DNA of 44,116 bases from an uncultured Lachnospiraceae bacterium (lineage in GTDB: Bacteria; Bacillota; Clostridia; Lachnospirales; Lachnospiraceae), in contig CAKXYI010000014.1 in assembly GCA_934899185.1 (NCBI GenBank), positions 1 to 44,116 of the forward strand, given 5' to 3'. Positions within the stretch are counted from its first letter, which is position 1. Each line of letters begins with the position of its first letter. A program made the position numbers and the translations under genes. This document shows positions 1 through 8,769 of the stretch, in pieces. Under the pieces are notes generated by a model. That model searched no databases and was not told the origin of the DNA. It saw only the letters and a list, made by a program, of their open reading frames with translations.

Positions 1-76
1 GGAGCATATAGCCAACAGAGGTGTAAACATCAATACTGTTGCGCTTGGGATTGTATTCTGCAAATATTGTTCTCAT
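1..76 (-). CDS. Unknown protein, N-terminal 25 residues only (cut by window edge)
   Basis: A minus-strand reading frame starts with ATG at 76-74 and stays open to the window edge. It begins MRTIFAEYNPKRNSIDVY. I do not recognise the family. No good Shine-Dalgarno is visible. Instead an inverted repeat (77-103) abuts the start codon. It lies downstream of the chemoreceptor terminator, in the same direction. The coding call rests only on the open frame and its protein-like composition, so it is tentative. Confidence 0.4.
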   Translation of the reverse strand, partial: MRTIFAEYNPKRNSIDVYTSVGYML

Positions 77-103
77 CTGGAATACATGAAATCACAATTC
101 CAG
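77..103. repeat. Inverted repeat next to the start codon of the partial gene
   Basis: CTGGAAT (77-83) is mirrored by ATTCCAG (97-103) with 13 bases between. The 7-bp repeat ends directly at the start codon of the partial minus-strand gene. It could be an operator or an mRNA hairpin; nothing decides which. Confidence 0.4.
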
Positions 104-137
104 TTTATAGGGATGATATAATAAATATTTTTGTATG

Positions 138-160
138 AAAAAAGGGTGCGAAAGCACCCT
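138..160 (-). terminator. Intrinsic terminator of the first chemoreceptor gene
   Basis: Read on the minus strand, AGGGTGC / GCACCCT forms a 7-bp stem with a TTTC tetraloop (143-160), followed by a run of T (plus-strand A at 138-143). It lies about 90 bases downstream of the chemoreceptor stop codon and ends that single-gene transcript. Confidence 0.85.
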
Positions 161-249
161 AGTCCGTCCCGGGTTTCATATGGTCCGGTGAATCATTGCT
201 CAGATATAGTAACTTTGCAACAACAAATTGCTTTTGAAAATATATAAAT

Positions 250-1569
250 TTACTGCTGACCTCTGACGCTCTTGATGAGGTTGATGCCATCTTCTTTTTC
301 CCGGCTGATCTGTGTAGCAAAGGATACCAGTTCGTCGGATACCTTGATGATGCGTTCAGTCTCGCGTTCATTGGCAAGGGCGATATCGTGGAAGTGTTCC
401 ATGTTCTTACCGGTGATCTCGGCATTGTTGGCATTTTCCTCTGCGGAGGATGCCAGATTATTTACCGTACTCTCGATACGGTTCTTGTGATCGTCCAATT
501 CTGTGATCTCGGTATCAATATCAGAGATAGATTGGGTTACCAGATTGATCTCCTCGTTCAACTGACCAAAGATATCCTTCGTCTCATTAATCTTTTCGTT
601 TTGCTTTGCAAAGGAATCAGTTACCTTTTCTGTGATCTCTACGCTGACATTGGCATTGCTCAAAAGTTCATTGACGATCGTATTGATCTGCTCGGTAGAG
701 GACTTGGACTGATCGGCAAGCGCGCGGATCTCGTCAGCAACAACGGCAAATCCCTTGCCGGCATCGCCCGCTCTGGCAGCCTCGATACTGGCATTCAGTG
801 CCAAAAGGTTAGTCTGTGCGGAAATATCTGCAATCAACTCTGTGGCGGTACGAATCTGCTGTGTGGACTGGTTAGTAAGCTCTGTCTGCTGGCGCACCTG
901 CTCAATGGCTTGACCGCTTTCCTCACTGTTGAGGATTAGTTCGCGTATGATGGTCTCTGCGGCTTCGTTGCAAGAACGAACCTTGTCGGCAGAGGCATTG
1001 AGAGCATTGACATTGGCTACGATCTTGTCGATGGCATCGCTGATCGCATTGATCTTGTCCTGCATATCCAGCGTGCTATCTGCTTGCTTGCCGGTATTAT
1101 CAATGATGGATGTGATGGCTGACTCGGTATCGGTCATGGCATCGGACATCTCACCGGAGATCTGTTTGAAACTCTCGGAAACAGCGGCGAGTTCTTGTGT
1201 TGCACTGGAGATCTGTGTTACCATAGCAGCAAGACCAAGGGTATTGCTCTGGATGGTACGGACAGCCTCGCCGAGAGCATCGTCACGCTGTGCAAATTTT
1301 TCAAATTTCTCTTTTTGCTTTTCAGATTCTGCCGGTGCCTTCTTGCCACTGATAGCAGCTAAGAAAGGACGCAGGAGCGAGAGGATAAAAGAGGTCAGCA
1401 GACCGAAGATAGTAGCAATGCCGACGATCTGTATGATCATGGCGACCAGTGTATTCAGGAAACCATGAGATAAGAGTTCAAATAAAATAATCTCAAAGGC
1501 CAGTATCAATACTAAAAAGCCGATGAGAGGTTTGAGTAGTTTGGCTATAAGATTTTTTTTGTTGTCCAT
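250..1569 (-). CDS. Methyl-accepting chemotaxis protein without a sensor domain
   Basis: A 439-residue chemoreceptor. Two adjacent hydrophobic segments (about residues 13-36 and 38-66) are followed directly by a long coiled-coil signalling domain. The invariant tip motif [17 protein letters not shown] lies near residue 252, followed by [15 protein letters not shown]; this is the part that contacts CheA and CheW. There is almost no extracytoplasmic loop and no evident ligand-binding or HAMP domain, so it may sense membrane or cytoplasmic state. The start ATG at 1569 has GGAG 10 bases upstream on the minus strand. It is monocistronic, with its own terminator at 138-160. Confidence 0.93.
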   Translation of the reverse strand: MDNKKNLIAKLLKPLIGFLVLILAFEIILFELLSHGFLNTLVAMIIQIVGIATIFGLLTSFILSLLRPFLAAISGKKAPAESEKQKEKFEKFAQRDDALGEAVRTIQSNTLGLAAMVTQISSATQELAAVSESFKQISGEMSDAMTDTESAITSIIDNTGKQADSTLDMQDKINAISDAIDKIVANVNALNASADKVRSCNEAAETIIRELILNSEESGQAIEQVRQQTELTNQSTQQIRTATELIADISAQTNLLALNASIEAARAGDAGKGFAVVADEIRALADQSKSSTEQINTIVNELLSNANVSVEITEKVTDSFAKQNEKINETKDIFGQLNEEINLVTQSISDIDTEITELDDHKNRIESTVNNLASSAEENANNAEITGKNMEHFHDIALANERETERIIKVSDELVSFATQISREKEDGINLIKSVRGQQ

Positions 1570-1691
1570 AGGGCATACTCCTTCATATGTAAATATCCTT
1601 TATTATAGTTTCTATTATTATAGCGTGAAAAATGTCTTTTTTCAACGGGATTATGATAATGGACAGATGTGTAAAAGAAAGGCGGATAGGT

Positions 1692-2468
1692 ATGAAAAAA
1701 CAGCAAAAAACAGTATGGATCACGGGGGCGAGTTCGGGTATCGGATTGGCATTTGCCAAAGCCTATGCGAAAAAAGGATATCGCCTGATCTTAACAGCAA
1801 GAAGACGCGGGCGTCTGGAAAAAATAGCAGAAAATTTAGGTGTTCCCTGCCGGATCGAGACGGCGGATCTTTCTAAAGAGAAAGAGTGCTATCGAGTCTG
1901 TGACCTTCTAAAAGAGGAGACCATAGATATTTTTATCAATAATGCCGGTTTTGGAAATTGTGGTGATTTTGCAAAGACAGATCTTTCAAAAGATATAGAT
2001 ATGATTCGTGTCAATGTTGAGGCTATGCATATCTTATGTAAGGAAGTCCTGCGCCAGATGCAGGCGAAGGGTCGGGGAACCATCCTTAATGTGGCATCGT
2101 CTGCCGGACTTTTGCCGGGCGGTCCTTATATGGCAACCTATTATGCGACCAAGGCATATGTTGTCAGCCTGACAAAAAGTATTGCAGAGGAACAGCGAGA
2201 GAAAAAGAGCGGTGTTTATGTCTGCGCACTTTGCCCGGGACCTGTCGATACAGAGTTTAATACGCGGGCGAATGTTGTTTTTGCCCTGCCTGGTATCACG
2301 GCAGACCAGTGCGTAGCGGAAACTCTGCGGGGAATGCGCCTGCGCCGTACCATCATCGTACCGACCTTTATGATACGCATAGGTGCAGTCTTGCAACGTC
2401 TGATGCCTGATTTTATCATGCTGCCACTGGTGGCAAGCCGTCAGAAGTCAAAGATGGGAAAAGAATAA
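1692..2468 (+). CDS. Short-chain dehydrogenase/reductase (SDR)
   Basis: A classical SDR of 258 residues, an NAD(P)-dependent oxidoreductase of unknown substrate. The cofactor-binding TGASSGIG is at residues 11-18, NNAG at 83-86, and the catalytic Ser-Tyr-Lys set is in the ASSAG segment near 136 and YYATK at 150-154. The frame is open further upstream (ATG at 1662), but the ATG at 1692 follows a purine-rich AAAGGCGGATAGG and puts the Rossmann motif at the usual distance from the N-terminus. The C-terminal hydrophobic stretch (about 225-250) resembles the dehydrogenases of lipid-linked substrates, which is only a hint. A histidine-kinase remnant follows in the same frame. Confidence 0.9.
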   Translation: MKKQQKTVWITGASSGIGLAFAKAYAKKGYRLILTARRRGRLEKIAENLGVPCRIETADLSKEKECYRVCDLLKEETIDIFINNAGFGNCGDFAKTDLSKDIDMIRVNVEAMHILCKEVLRQMQAKGRGTILNVASSAGLLPGGPYMATYYATKAYVVSLTKSIAEEQREKKSGVYVCALCPGPVDTEFNTRANVVFALPGITADQCVAETLRGMRLRRTIIVPTFMIRIGAVLQRLMPDFIMLPLVASRQKSKMGKE

Positions 2469-2663
2469 ATTTATTTTAAGACGGATATCCGTGTGACATT
2501 GCAAAAACAGAAAAAAGGGGTACAATTACAGGTGCGCGGAAGCAAGACCGGAGGATTTGGAATCGGGCTTTCCTTAGCGAGAAGTATTGTAGAGGGGCAT
2601 AAGGGGTCGATCACGGCGCGAATGGAGGGGCAGGAGATCGTGTTCGATATTTATTTAAAATAG
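2469..2663 (+). pseudogene. Histidine-kinase C-terminal remnant
   Basis: Directly after the SDR stop, in the same frame, 64 sense codons end at TAG 2661-2663 and have no start codon. Their translation contains TGGFGIGLSLARSIVEGHKG, the G2 box and following helix of a sensor-kinase ATPase domain. The preceding strand-like KTDIRVTLQKQKKGVQLQVRG matches the part of such domains just before the G1 box, but the DxGxGI (G1) box and ATP lid are missing. It reads as a kinase gene that lost its 5' part and carries an internal deletion. It is unlikely to be translated. Confidence 0.7.
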
Positions 2664-2673
2664 AAGAGGCAGG

Positions 2674-3348
2674 ATGATGGAAGAAAGTAAGAAACAAAAG
2701 ATGCAGACGTCGGAGACCTTTCTTTTGAGTGCGATCTTAGCGGTGTCTGGAGGCTTTCAGGATGCATATACCTACAATGTGCGTGATGAGGTCTTTTCCA
2801 ATGCGCAGACCGGAAACGTGGTACTCATGAGCCAGCATTTTCTGATGGGTGATTGGATGACGGCGCTTCACTATCTTTTCCCGATCGTGGCATTTGCCTT
2901 CGGTGTGCTGGTGGCAGAGCAGATCGGGCACAAATACAAATATGCCAAGCGTATCCACTGGCGCCAGATCATTGTCGTGATCGAAATGATCTTGCTATTG
3001 GTTGTTGGTTTTATCCCGGCAAAATATAACATGGCGGCGACTATGATCGTTTCCTTTGCCTGTTCCATGCAGGTGCAGACCTTCCGCAAGGTACACGGGT
3101 ACGGTTATGCCAGCACCATGTGTATCGGTAATCTGCGCAGCGGAACGGAGAGTCTGTCCGTCTATCTGCGTGACCACCAGAAGGGAGCCTTGAAAAAGGC
3201 GGCGCATTATTATGGAATTATCCTGATCTTTGCGCTGGGCGCAGGATTTGGCGGTATCTGTTCCCTACATTGGGGCATGAAGGCTATCTGGGTGTCCAGT
3301 GCACTTTTGCTCGGAACCTTCCTCATGATGGTAAAAGAACGTCGATAA
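2674..3348 (+). CDS. DUF1275 / YoaK-family membrane protein
   Basis: A 224-residue integral membrane protein of the YoaK (DUF1275) family, whose function is not known. Features of the family are visible: an N-terminal GGFQDAYTY segment, the NAQTGNVVL motif after it, several hydrophobic helices, and a second FRKVHGYGYASTMCIGNLRSG-like conserved stretch near residue 140. GAGG (2666-2669) can serve either ATG 2674 or ATG 2677; spacing slightly favours 2677. No promoter of its own is evident. The next terminator lies at 3402-3432. Confidence 0.85.
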   Translation: MMEESKKQKMQTSETFLLSAILAVSGGFQDAYTYNVRDEVFSNAQTGNVVLMSQHFLMGDWMTALHYLFPIVAFAFGVLVAEQIGHKYKYAKRIHWRQIIVVIEMILLLVVGFIPAKYNMAATMIVSFACSMQVQTFRKVHGYGYASTMCIGNLRSGTESLSVYLRDHQKGALKKAAHYYGIILIFALGAGFGGICSLHWGMKAIWVSSALLLGTFLMMVKERR

Positions 3349-3353
3349 AGATA

Positions 3354-3382
3354 TTGAACATATGTTCGAAATGTGTTATTAT
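3354..3382 (+). promoter_or_regulatory. SOS promoter with LexA box for the Y-family polymerase operon
   Basis: GAACATATGTTC (3356-3367) is a perfect 12-base palindrome that fits the Firmicutes LexA/DinR box (CGAACNNNNGTTCG). It overlaps a -35 element TTGAAC (3354-3359), which is 17 bases from a -10 TATTAT (3377-3382). LexA bound here would block RNA polymerase, so the downstream polymerase genes should be DNA-damage induced. Confidence 0.85.
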
Positions 3383-3401
3383 ACATAAGACAAAGAAATT
3401 T

Positions 3402-3432
3402 AGGGCATTTGCTATAACAAGTGCCTTTTTTC
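3402..3432 (+). terminator. Intrinsic terminator between the SOS promoter and the polymerase gene
   Basis: A 10-bp stem (3402-3411 with 3418-3427, two wobble pairs, loop CTATAA) runs into a T run (3426-3431). It can end transcripts of the DUF1275 gene, but because it is downstream of the LexA-controlled promoter it should also stop SOS transcripts about 40 bases after initiation unless read through. Confidence 0.75.
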
Positions 3433-3463
3433 GTATCATTTTATTTATAAAGGGGGGATAGGC

Positions 3464-4990
3464 TTGGCTGAGGATAGAACCTATATTGCGATTGATCTCA
3501 AATCCTTCTTCGCATCGGTGGAGTGCAGGGAACGGGATCTGGATCCTTTGAATACCAATCTGGTCGTGGCGGATGCTGCCCGCACGGAAAAGACCATCTG
3601 TCTGGCGGTCACACCCTCGCTCAAGTCCTATGGTATTCCCGGCAGAGCCCGCCTTTTTGAAGTCGTACAGCGTGTGCGGCAGGAGAATCAAAAGCGGGCG
3701 GTAGCAGCACCGGGACACCGCTTGGAGGGGGCTTCCTATCTGCACGATGCCCTGCAAAAGGATCCCTCTCTCGCCATTGATTATCTGATCGCCTCGCCCA
3801 GGATGGCACTCTACATGGAATACAGTACCCGGATCTACCATATCTATTTGCAATATGTAGCCCCGGAGGATATCCATGTCTACTCCATTGACGAGGTCAT
3901 GATGGATGTGACTGCCTATCTGCGCACCTACGGTATGAGTGCCAGAGACCTAGCACGCAAGATGATACAGGATGTCTTGGAGGAGACCGGCATCACGGCG
4001 ACCGCCGGGATCGGCACCAACCTCTATCTCTGCAAGATTGCTATGGATATTGTGGCAAAACATATGGAGGCAGATGCGGATGGTGTGCGTATGGCGGAAT
4101 TGGATGAGATGTCTTACCGTAGGCTTTTATGGGATCACAGACCCCTGACAGATTTCTGGCGTGTCGGGGCGGGCTATGCCCGCAAACTGCAAGCGAGTGG
4201 TATCTACACGATGGGGGATGTGGCGCGTTGTTCGATTGGGAATGAGGATGATTTCTATAATGAGGATCTTTTGTATCGGATGTTTGGCATCAATGCAGAA
4301 CTTTTGATCGATCATGCTTGGGGCTATGAACCCTGCACGATGGACATGATCAAGTCCTACCGTCCGACCACCAACAGCCTGTGTTCGGGACAGGTCCTGC
4401 AGTACCCTTATGATTTTACCAAGACCCGTCTGGTCGTGCAGGAGATGATCGATCTGCAAGTCTTGGATCTGGTGGATAAGGGATTGGTGACAGATCAGGT
4501 TGTGCTTACAATTGGCTATGATATTGAGAATCTGACAGATCCCAAGCGCCGCAAAGCATATCATGGAGAAGTCACGATCGACCGCTATGGTCGGTCTGTA
4601 CCAAAGCAAGCACATGGTACTGCCAATCTGGGCAGGCACACTTCATCGACCCGGTTGGTGACAGAAAAGGTTTTAGCACTTTATGACCGCATTGTAGATT
4701 CGGACCTTCTGGTACGCCGGATCAATATCTCGGTCAATCATCTGATCCCAGAGACAGATGCCAGAGAAGATCAGGCCTATGAGCAGTTGGATCTCTTTAC
4801 CGATTACCGGCAGAAGGAGGCAAAGGATCAGCAGGAGAAAACGGACTTGGAGCGTGAGAAAAACATCCAGCACGCCATGATCGACATCAAGAAAAAATAT
4901 GGCAAGAACGCCATCTTAAAGGGCATGAATCTACGGGAGGGCGCGACGGCAAAAGACCGCAACCGCCAGATCGGAGGGCATAGGGCATGA
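3464..4990 (+). CDS. Y-family DNA polymerase, UmuC/UvrX-like
   Basis: A translesion DNA polymerase of 508 residues, the long Firmicutes UvrX/UmuC-like type. Palm-domain metal ligands are visible: Asp11 in IAIDLKSFFASVE (with the Phe-Phe steric-gate region beside it) and Asp143-Glu144 in YSIDEVMMD. The TATAGIGTN stretch near residue 180 matches the family thumb/helix-hairpin-helix region. The C-terminal third is a little-finger domain and a charged tail. The start is TTG at 3464, with AGGGGGG seven bases upstream. The gene overlaps the YolD-like gene by four bases (ATGA), so they are translationally coupled. A LexA box upstream predicts SOS induction. Confidence 0.92.
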   Translation: MAEDRTYIAIDLKSFFASVECRERDLDPLNTNLVVADAARTEKTICLAVTPSLKSYGIPGRARLFEVVQRVRQENQKRAVAAPGHRLEGASYLHDALQKDPSLAIDYLIASPRMALYMEYSTRIYHIYLQYVAPEDIHVYSIDEVMMDVTAYLRTYGMSARDLARKMIQDVLEETGITATAGIGTNLYLCKIAMDIVAKHMEADADGVRMAELDEMSYRRLLWDHRPLTDFWRVGAGYARKLQASGIYTMGDVARCSIGNEDDFYNEDLLYRMFGINAELLIDHAWGYEPCTMDMIKSYRPTTNSLCSGQVLQYPYDFTKTRLVVQEMIDLQVLDLVDKGLVTDQVVLTIGYDIENLTDPKRRKAYHGEVTIDRYGRSVPKQAHGTANLGRHTSSTRLVTEKVLALYDRIVDSDLLVRRINISVNHLIPETDAREDQAYEQLDLFTDYRQKEAKDQQEKTDLEREKNIQHAMIDIKKKYGKNAILKGMNLREGATAKDRNRQIGGHRA

Positions 4991-5421
4991 GGCAGGAGAA
5001 AAACAAAGATTACAGTGACATCATCGATCTGCCGCATCCGGTATCAAAGAAGCACCCCCGGATGTCTCTCTATGACCGTGCAGCACAGTTTTCACCCTTT
5101 TCTGCCCTGACCGGGCATGAGGCAGCAATCGCGGAGACCGGACGTCTGACCGAGGAACGAGTTCAACTCGACGAGGATGCCAAGGAACGTCTGGATGAGA
5201 AATTGCAATATCTTCTGTCACGTTTACAGGAGAGTGGGTCGGAGGGACTTCCGATCCGTGTGACCTATTTTGTACCGGATGAGAAGAAAGAAGGCGGTGC
5301 TTATCTGGAGCATACAGGCAGCCTCAAACGTCTGGATGCCTATGCACGTGCTCTGATCTTTTCCGATGCCACGGAGATTTCGCTGGATGTCGTCTATGAC
5401 ATTGCCGAAGATACAAAATAA
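4987..5421 (+). CDS. YolD-like protein, polymerase partner
   Basis: A 144-residue protein beginning with the YolD-family signature: RMSLYDRAAQFSPFSALTG near residues 27-45, followed by a helical region and a short beta-rich C-terminal part. YolD-like proteins are encoded next to UvrX-type Y-family polymerases in Firmicutes and are proposed to play a UmuD-like accessory role; this is family knowledge, not shown here. The four-base overlap with the polymerase gene supports joint, SOS-controlled expression. No terminator is evident after it; the next gene has its own promoter. Confidence 0.85.
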   Translation: MRQEKNKDYSDIIDLPHPVSKKHPRMSLYDRAAQFSPFSALTGHEAAIAETGRLTEERVQLDEDAKERLDEKLQYLLSRLQESGSEGLPIRVTYFVPDEKKEGGAYLEHTGSLKRLDAYARALIFSDATEISLDVVYDIAEDTK

Positions 5422-5424
5422 GCC

Positions 5425-5452
5425 TTTGCAAGCAGACAGGCTGTGCTATAAT
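5425..5452 (+). promoter_or_regulatory. Probable sigma-A promoter of the yqeY-sda operon
   Basis: TTTGCA (5425-5430) and a perfect TATAAT (5447-5452) are separated by 16 bases, about 55 bases upstream of the yqeY start. The -10 is strong and the -35 weak. Confidence 0.55.
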
Positions 5453-5506
5453 AGGTAGCAGTAAAGATTTTATGAAAGCAGGAAAGCAGGAAAGAAGGAA
5501 TACATC

Positions 5507-5947
5507 ATGAGTAAAATGAAAGAGTTACAGGATGCAATGATCGCAGCAATGAAAGCAAAGGATAAGTTCCGCAAGGATGCGATCTCCGTTTTGGTATCCG
5601 CTGCCAAAAAGAGCGGTATTGATGCGGGCTGCCGTGAGGATATCCCGGATGATATGGTAAATGCAGCTGTCTTAAAGGAATTAAAGTCTTGCAAAGAACA
5701 GATCGATACCTGTCCGGAAAGCAGGGAAGATCTCTTGGAAGAATACAAGAAACGCTATGAGATCATGAGTGAATTTGCACCAAAGCAGATGGATGCAGAG
5801 GAAGTCACAGCATATTTGCAGGAGAAGTTTGCAGATGTGATTGCCACAGGCAACAAGGGACAGATCATGAAGGCTGTTATGGCTGATCTCAAGGGCAAGG
5901 CTGACGGCAAGGTCATCAGTGCCGTTGTCGCAGAATTGATAAAGTAG
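5507..5947 (+). CDS. yqeY: GatB/YqeY domain protein
   Basis: A 146-residue protein of the YqeY family, related to the C-terminal tRNA-interacting domain of the amidotransferase subunit GatB. A helical N-terminal half carries the KDKFRKDAISVLVSAAKK segment, and the C-terminal half carries the conserved GQIMKAVMADLKGKADGK stretch. Its exact role is not established; a tRNA-linked role is inferred from the domain. AAGGAA lies ten bases before the ATG. It is ten bases upstream of the serine dehydratase beta gene, so the three genes likely form one operon. Confidence 0.9.
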   Translation: MSKMKELQDAMIAAMKAKDKFRKDAISVLVSAAKKSGIDAGCREDIPDDMVNAAVLKELKSCKEQIDTCPESREDLLEEYKKRYEIMSEFAPKQMDAEEVTAYLQEKFADVIATGNKGQIMKAVMADLKGKADGKVISAVVAELIK

Positions 5948-5957
5948 AGGATAGCGT

Positions 5958-6623
5958 ATGAACATCTTTGAGGTGGTAGGACCGGTCATGGTAGGCCCAT
6001 CGAGTTCCCATACGGCAGGAGCCGTCAAGATCGGCTATATTTCCGGGCGATTGCTGGGAGAGCCTTTGGCGCGGGCAGAGATCAACTTGTATGGCTCCTT
6101 TTTGGCAACCGGTGATGGACATGGTACAAAAAAGGCGTTGGTAGCAGGGCTTTTAGGTATGCAGACAGACGATATCCGTATCTCGCAGGCATTGGAGATC
6201 GCTGAGAAGCGTGGGATTGCCGTCAGTTTTGGACAGGCGATTCTGCGTGAGGCACATCCTAATACCGCACAGTTGATCTTATATGGCGGATCCGGGCAAC
6301 GTCTGGAGATCATCGGACAGTCGCTGGGCGGCAGCCGGATCAATATTGCACAGTTGGATGGCATTGAGACCAACTTTGCGGGAGAGTCACCGACTCTTGT
6401 GGTCTATAATGAGGATCGTCCAGGTCATGTATCCGAAGTGACGACCATGCTTTCCGACCAGAATATCAATATTGCATCCATGCGCCTGTATCGTTCCAGC
6501 CGTGGCGGCGAGGCTGTCATGGTGGTGGAGTGTGATCAGGAAGTGCCGCAGAGCGGTATCGACTGGTTGCGTGGATTTGACGGTATCCGTAAGGTGACTT
6601 ATCTTGGAATGACGGGAGAATAG
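5958..6623 (+). CDS. sdaAB: L-serine ammonia-lyase, iron-sulfur type, beta subunit
   Basis: The 221-residue beta subunit of the oxygen-sensitive [4Fe-4S] L-serine dehydratase, which converts L-serine to pyruvate and ammonia. The N-terminal VGPVMVGPSSSHTAGAVKIG motif is the substrate-side signature. The C-terminal 75 residues (from SPTLVVYNEDRPGHVSEV) form an ACT domain, a likely amino-acid effector site. The alpha-subunit gene starts four bases after the stop, so both subunits are made together. The enzyme fits an anaerobe that ferments serine. Confidence 0.95.
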   Translation: MNIFEVVGPVMVGPSSSHTAGAVKIGYISGRLLGEPLARAEINLYGSFLATGDGHGTKKALVAGLLGMQTDDIRISQALEIAEKRGIAVSFGQAILREAHPNTAQLILYGGSGQRLEIIGQSLGGSRINIAQLDGIETNFAGESPTLVVYNEDRPGHVSEVTTMLSDQNINIASMRLYRSSRGGEAVMVVECDQEVPQSGIDWLRGFDGIRKVTYLGMTGE

Positions 6624-6627
6624 ATAG

Positions 6628-7485
6628 ATGTATCATTCGATAGCAGACATTATCAGACAAAGTGAAGAAAAGGCATGTCCTTTCTGGCAGGTCGTCCTGC
6701 AGGCAGATATGGAGGAGAGAGGTGTTTCCTATGAGACATCGTTTGCGACTATGCGCCATATGTATCAGGCGATGAAAGATGCAGATGCGGGCTATGATCC
6801 GACTATATACTCTGCATCCGGTATGGCTGGCGGTGCAGGAGCGAAACTGCATGCCTACAATGCCAAGGGTGCCAATCTCTGTGGAGATCTTGTGGGGCAG
6901 ATCATGGAAAAAGCCATCAAGATGGGCGAGTCCAATGCCTGCATGCACCGTATCGTTGCAGCGCCTACGGCGGGCTCTTGCGGTGTGATCCCGGCAGTTT
7001 TTCTGGTGGTAGAGGAGCGGCTTTCGTTGCCGGAGGAGAAGATGGTTGAGGCTATGTTTGTCTCTGCCGGTATCGGTGCAGTCATTGCGGAGAATGCCTC
7101 ACTTGCCGGAGCATCCGGCGGTTGCCAGGCCGAGATCGGTTCTGCCAGTGCCATGGCGGCAGGCGGACTGGCTTATTTACAGGGGGGATCTGCCGGACAG
7201 ATCGCAGATGCAGCAGCCTTTGCTCTCAAGAATATGCTGGGACTTGCCTGTGATCCGGTTGGTGGTCTGGTCGAAGTTCCCTGTATCAAGCGTAACGTAG
7301 CAGGCGCAGTGAATGCGCTGACCTCAGCCCAACTGGCGATGGCAGGGATCACATCTGCCATTCCGGCAGATGAAGTCATTGATGCCATGCGCAGGATCGG
7401 CAATGAGATGCCGTCTGCAATCAAGGAGACCAGTCTGGGCGGACTTGCCACTTCTCCTACCGCGGTCAGACTGACAGAAAAGTAA
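6628..7485 (+). CDS. sdaAA: L-serine ammonia-lyase, iron-sulfur type, alpha subunit
   Basis: The 285-residue catalytic alpha subunit, partner of the preceding gene. It shows the family signatures APTAGSCGVIPA (near residue 111), GASGGCQAEIGSASAMAA (near 163) and the C-terminal ACDPVGGLVEVPC, which between them carry the cysteines expected to hold the [4Fe-4S] cluster. GGGAG (6614-6618) precedes the ATG by nine bases. The gene is convergent with the AraC-type regulator, separated by only seven bases, and I see no convincing terminator between them. Confidence 0.95.
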   Translation: MYHSIADIIRQSEEKACPFWQVVLQADMEERGVSYETSFATMRHMYQAMKDADAGYDPTIYSASGMAGGAGAKLHAYNAKGANLCGDLVGQIMEKAIKMGESNACMHRIVAAPTAGSCGVIPAVFLVVEERLSLPEEKMVEAMFVSAGIGAVIAENASLAGASGGCQAEIGSASAMAAGGLAYLQGGSAGQIADAAAFALKNMLGLACDPVGGLVEVPCIKRNVAGAVNALTSAQLAMAGITSAIPADEVIDAMRRIGNEMPSAIKETSLGGLATSPTAVRLTEK

Positions 7486-7492
7486 TGTGGGA

Positions 7493-8713
7493 CTATTTAT
7501 CCAGCATTTTCTTGTATTCACGCGGACTGACCCCAACGTGCTTTTTAAAGAGTTTAGAAAAATAACCGAAATCAGGAATACCGACCGCCTCGGCGACCTC
7601 GGCGACGTTCATGTTGGTCGTATTAAAGTAGCGCAGGGATGCCTGGATGCGTTGTTTGCCGATATAAGAAGTCAGCGTTTCGCCGACTTCTTTTTTAAAT
7701 GCATTGGACAGATAAGACGGATTTTTTTCAAATTCCTCTGCCAAGACCGAAAGACTCAGATCAGTTGCTAAATGTTGGTCGATATAGTTGACAACATTGC
7801 GGATCAGATAGGAGTATTTCTCATAAGTGTAATTCTTGGCAAGCATGGAATACTTTCTTGTCATCTCGAAAGGCAGATGCGTCAGGTCACGCTGGGAATG
7901 GAGTTCCGCAATCTTAAGGTCAAAGGTCTGCATCTGGTTAAAGACGTAGTAAGGATGGACTGCTGTCTCAAAAAGCCTTGACGCGAGAAAGGCATTCAGG
8001 GTAAACAATTCATGCCGGATCTGTGGCAGGGAATTGGACTGAAAAGCAGCAGTATAGTCTAGCAGGGACTTCATATGATCGAGAGCCTGTGCCTGGTTCC
8101 CACTGGCCACTGCCTTGCTGCATGCCTCGATACGCTTGTGCATTTCCTCAATATAATCAGAAGAAAACTTATGGAAACGTTCTTCACTGGGGTTGAGGGC
8201 GTGCTTTTCTGACTTGTAATTGACATATTCCACATGATGATCGGCAAAGACAGGGAAAAAGAAAGTGATCAGATGCTCTATGGTCATGATCAGATCGTTT
8301 AACTCTACGACCGGTAGGGACAGATAAAAGCGGGACATGGTCGGGGTATGCTGCGGGGCAATGCCGTTTTCCTTCATGATGCGGCTAATATGTGCCTGTG
8401 TGATCGGCTCCGTCCGAAAAGGCATGATACCGATCAGATCCGGTTCTTCGTCTTCGGTCAGTGAAATGATCATATTATAAAAGCCCAGAGTGCTTTCCAA
8501 GACGACGATGCGATAGGGAGATTCTTCCGATATAGAAAAGATGGGGGAGTTGGTGGAATATTCGCCCCAGACCATGCGACGTATGCCCATATCCATCTTC
8601 TCAAAATCATGGTAAGGTGCGTGCATAAAAAAAGAATCTACCTTAAAGGTGTCTGCAAGAGTCTGCTTAAATAATGGGAAAAAATCTACTGTACTGATAT
8701 TCTCAAACGCCAT
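7493..8713 (-). CDS. AraC-family transcriptional regulator
   Basis: A 406-residue regulator. The C-terminal 100 residues carry an AraC/XylS DNA-binding domain with two helix-turn-helix units (first around LSLSVLAEEFEKNPSYLSNAFK, second around NVAEVAEAVGIPDFGYFSKLFKK) and the end motif GVSPREYKK. The first 300 residues are a sensor region I cannot assign. An upstream ATG at 8740 is in frame, but the ATG at 8713 has AAAGGAG seven bases before it and is chosen. It is divergent from the GH2 glycosidase gene with a 211-base shared region, so it probably activates the glycosidase-transporter pair in response to a sugar. Confidence 0.9.
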   Translation of the reverse strand: MAFENISTVDFFPLFKQTLADTFKVDSFFMHAPYHDFEKMDMGIRRMVWGEYSTNSPIFSISEESPYRIVVLESTLGFYNMIISLTEDEEPDLIGIMPFRTEPITQAHISRIMKENGIAPQHTPTMSRFYLSLPVVELNDLIMTIEHLITFFFPVFADHHVEYVNYKSEKHALNPSEERFHKFSSDYIEEMHKRIEACSKAVASGNQAQALDHMKSLLDYTAAFQSNSLPQIRHELFTLNAFLASRLFETAVHPYYVFNQMQTFDLKIAELHSQRDLTHLPFEMTRKYSMLAKNYTYEKYSYLIRNVVNYIDQHLATDLSLSVLAEEFEKNPSYLSNAFKKEVGETLTSYIGKQRIQASLRYFNTTNMNVAEVAEAVGIPDFGYFSKLFKKHVGVSPREYKKMLDK

Positions 8714-8769
8714 AGGTGCTCCTTTCGTAATGCTTGACATACCTTGTTTCTATATATTTCCGAGTATCT

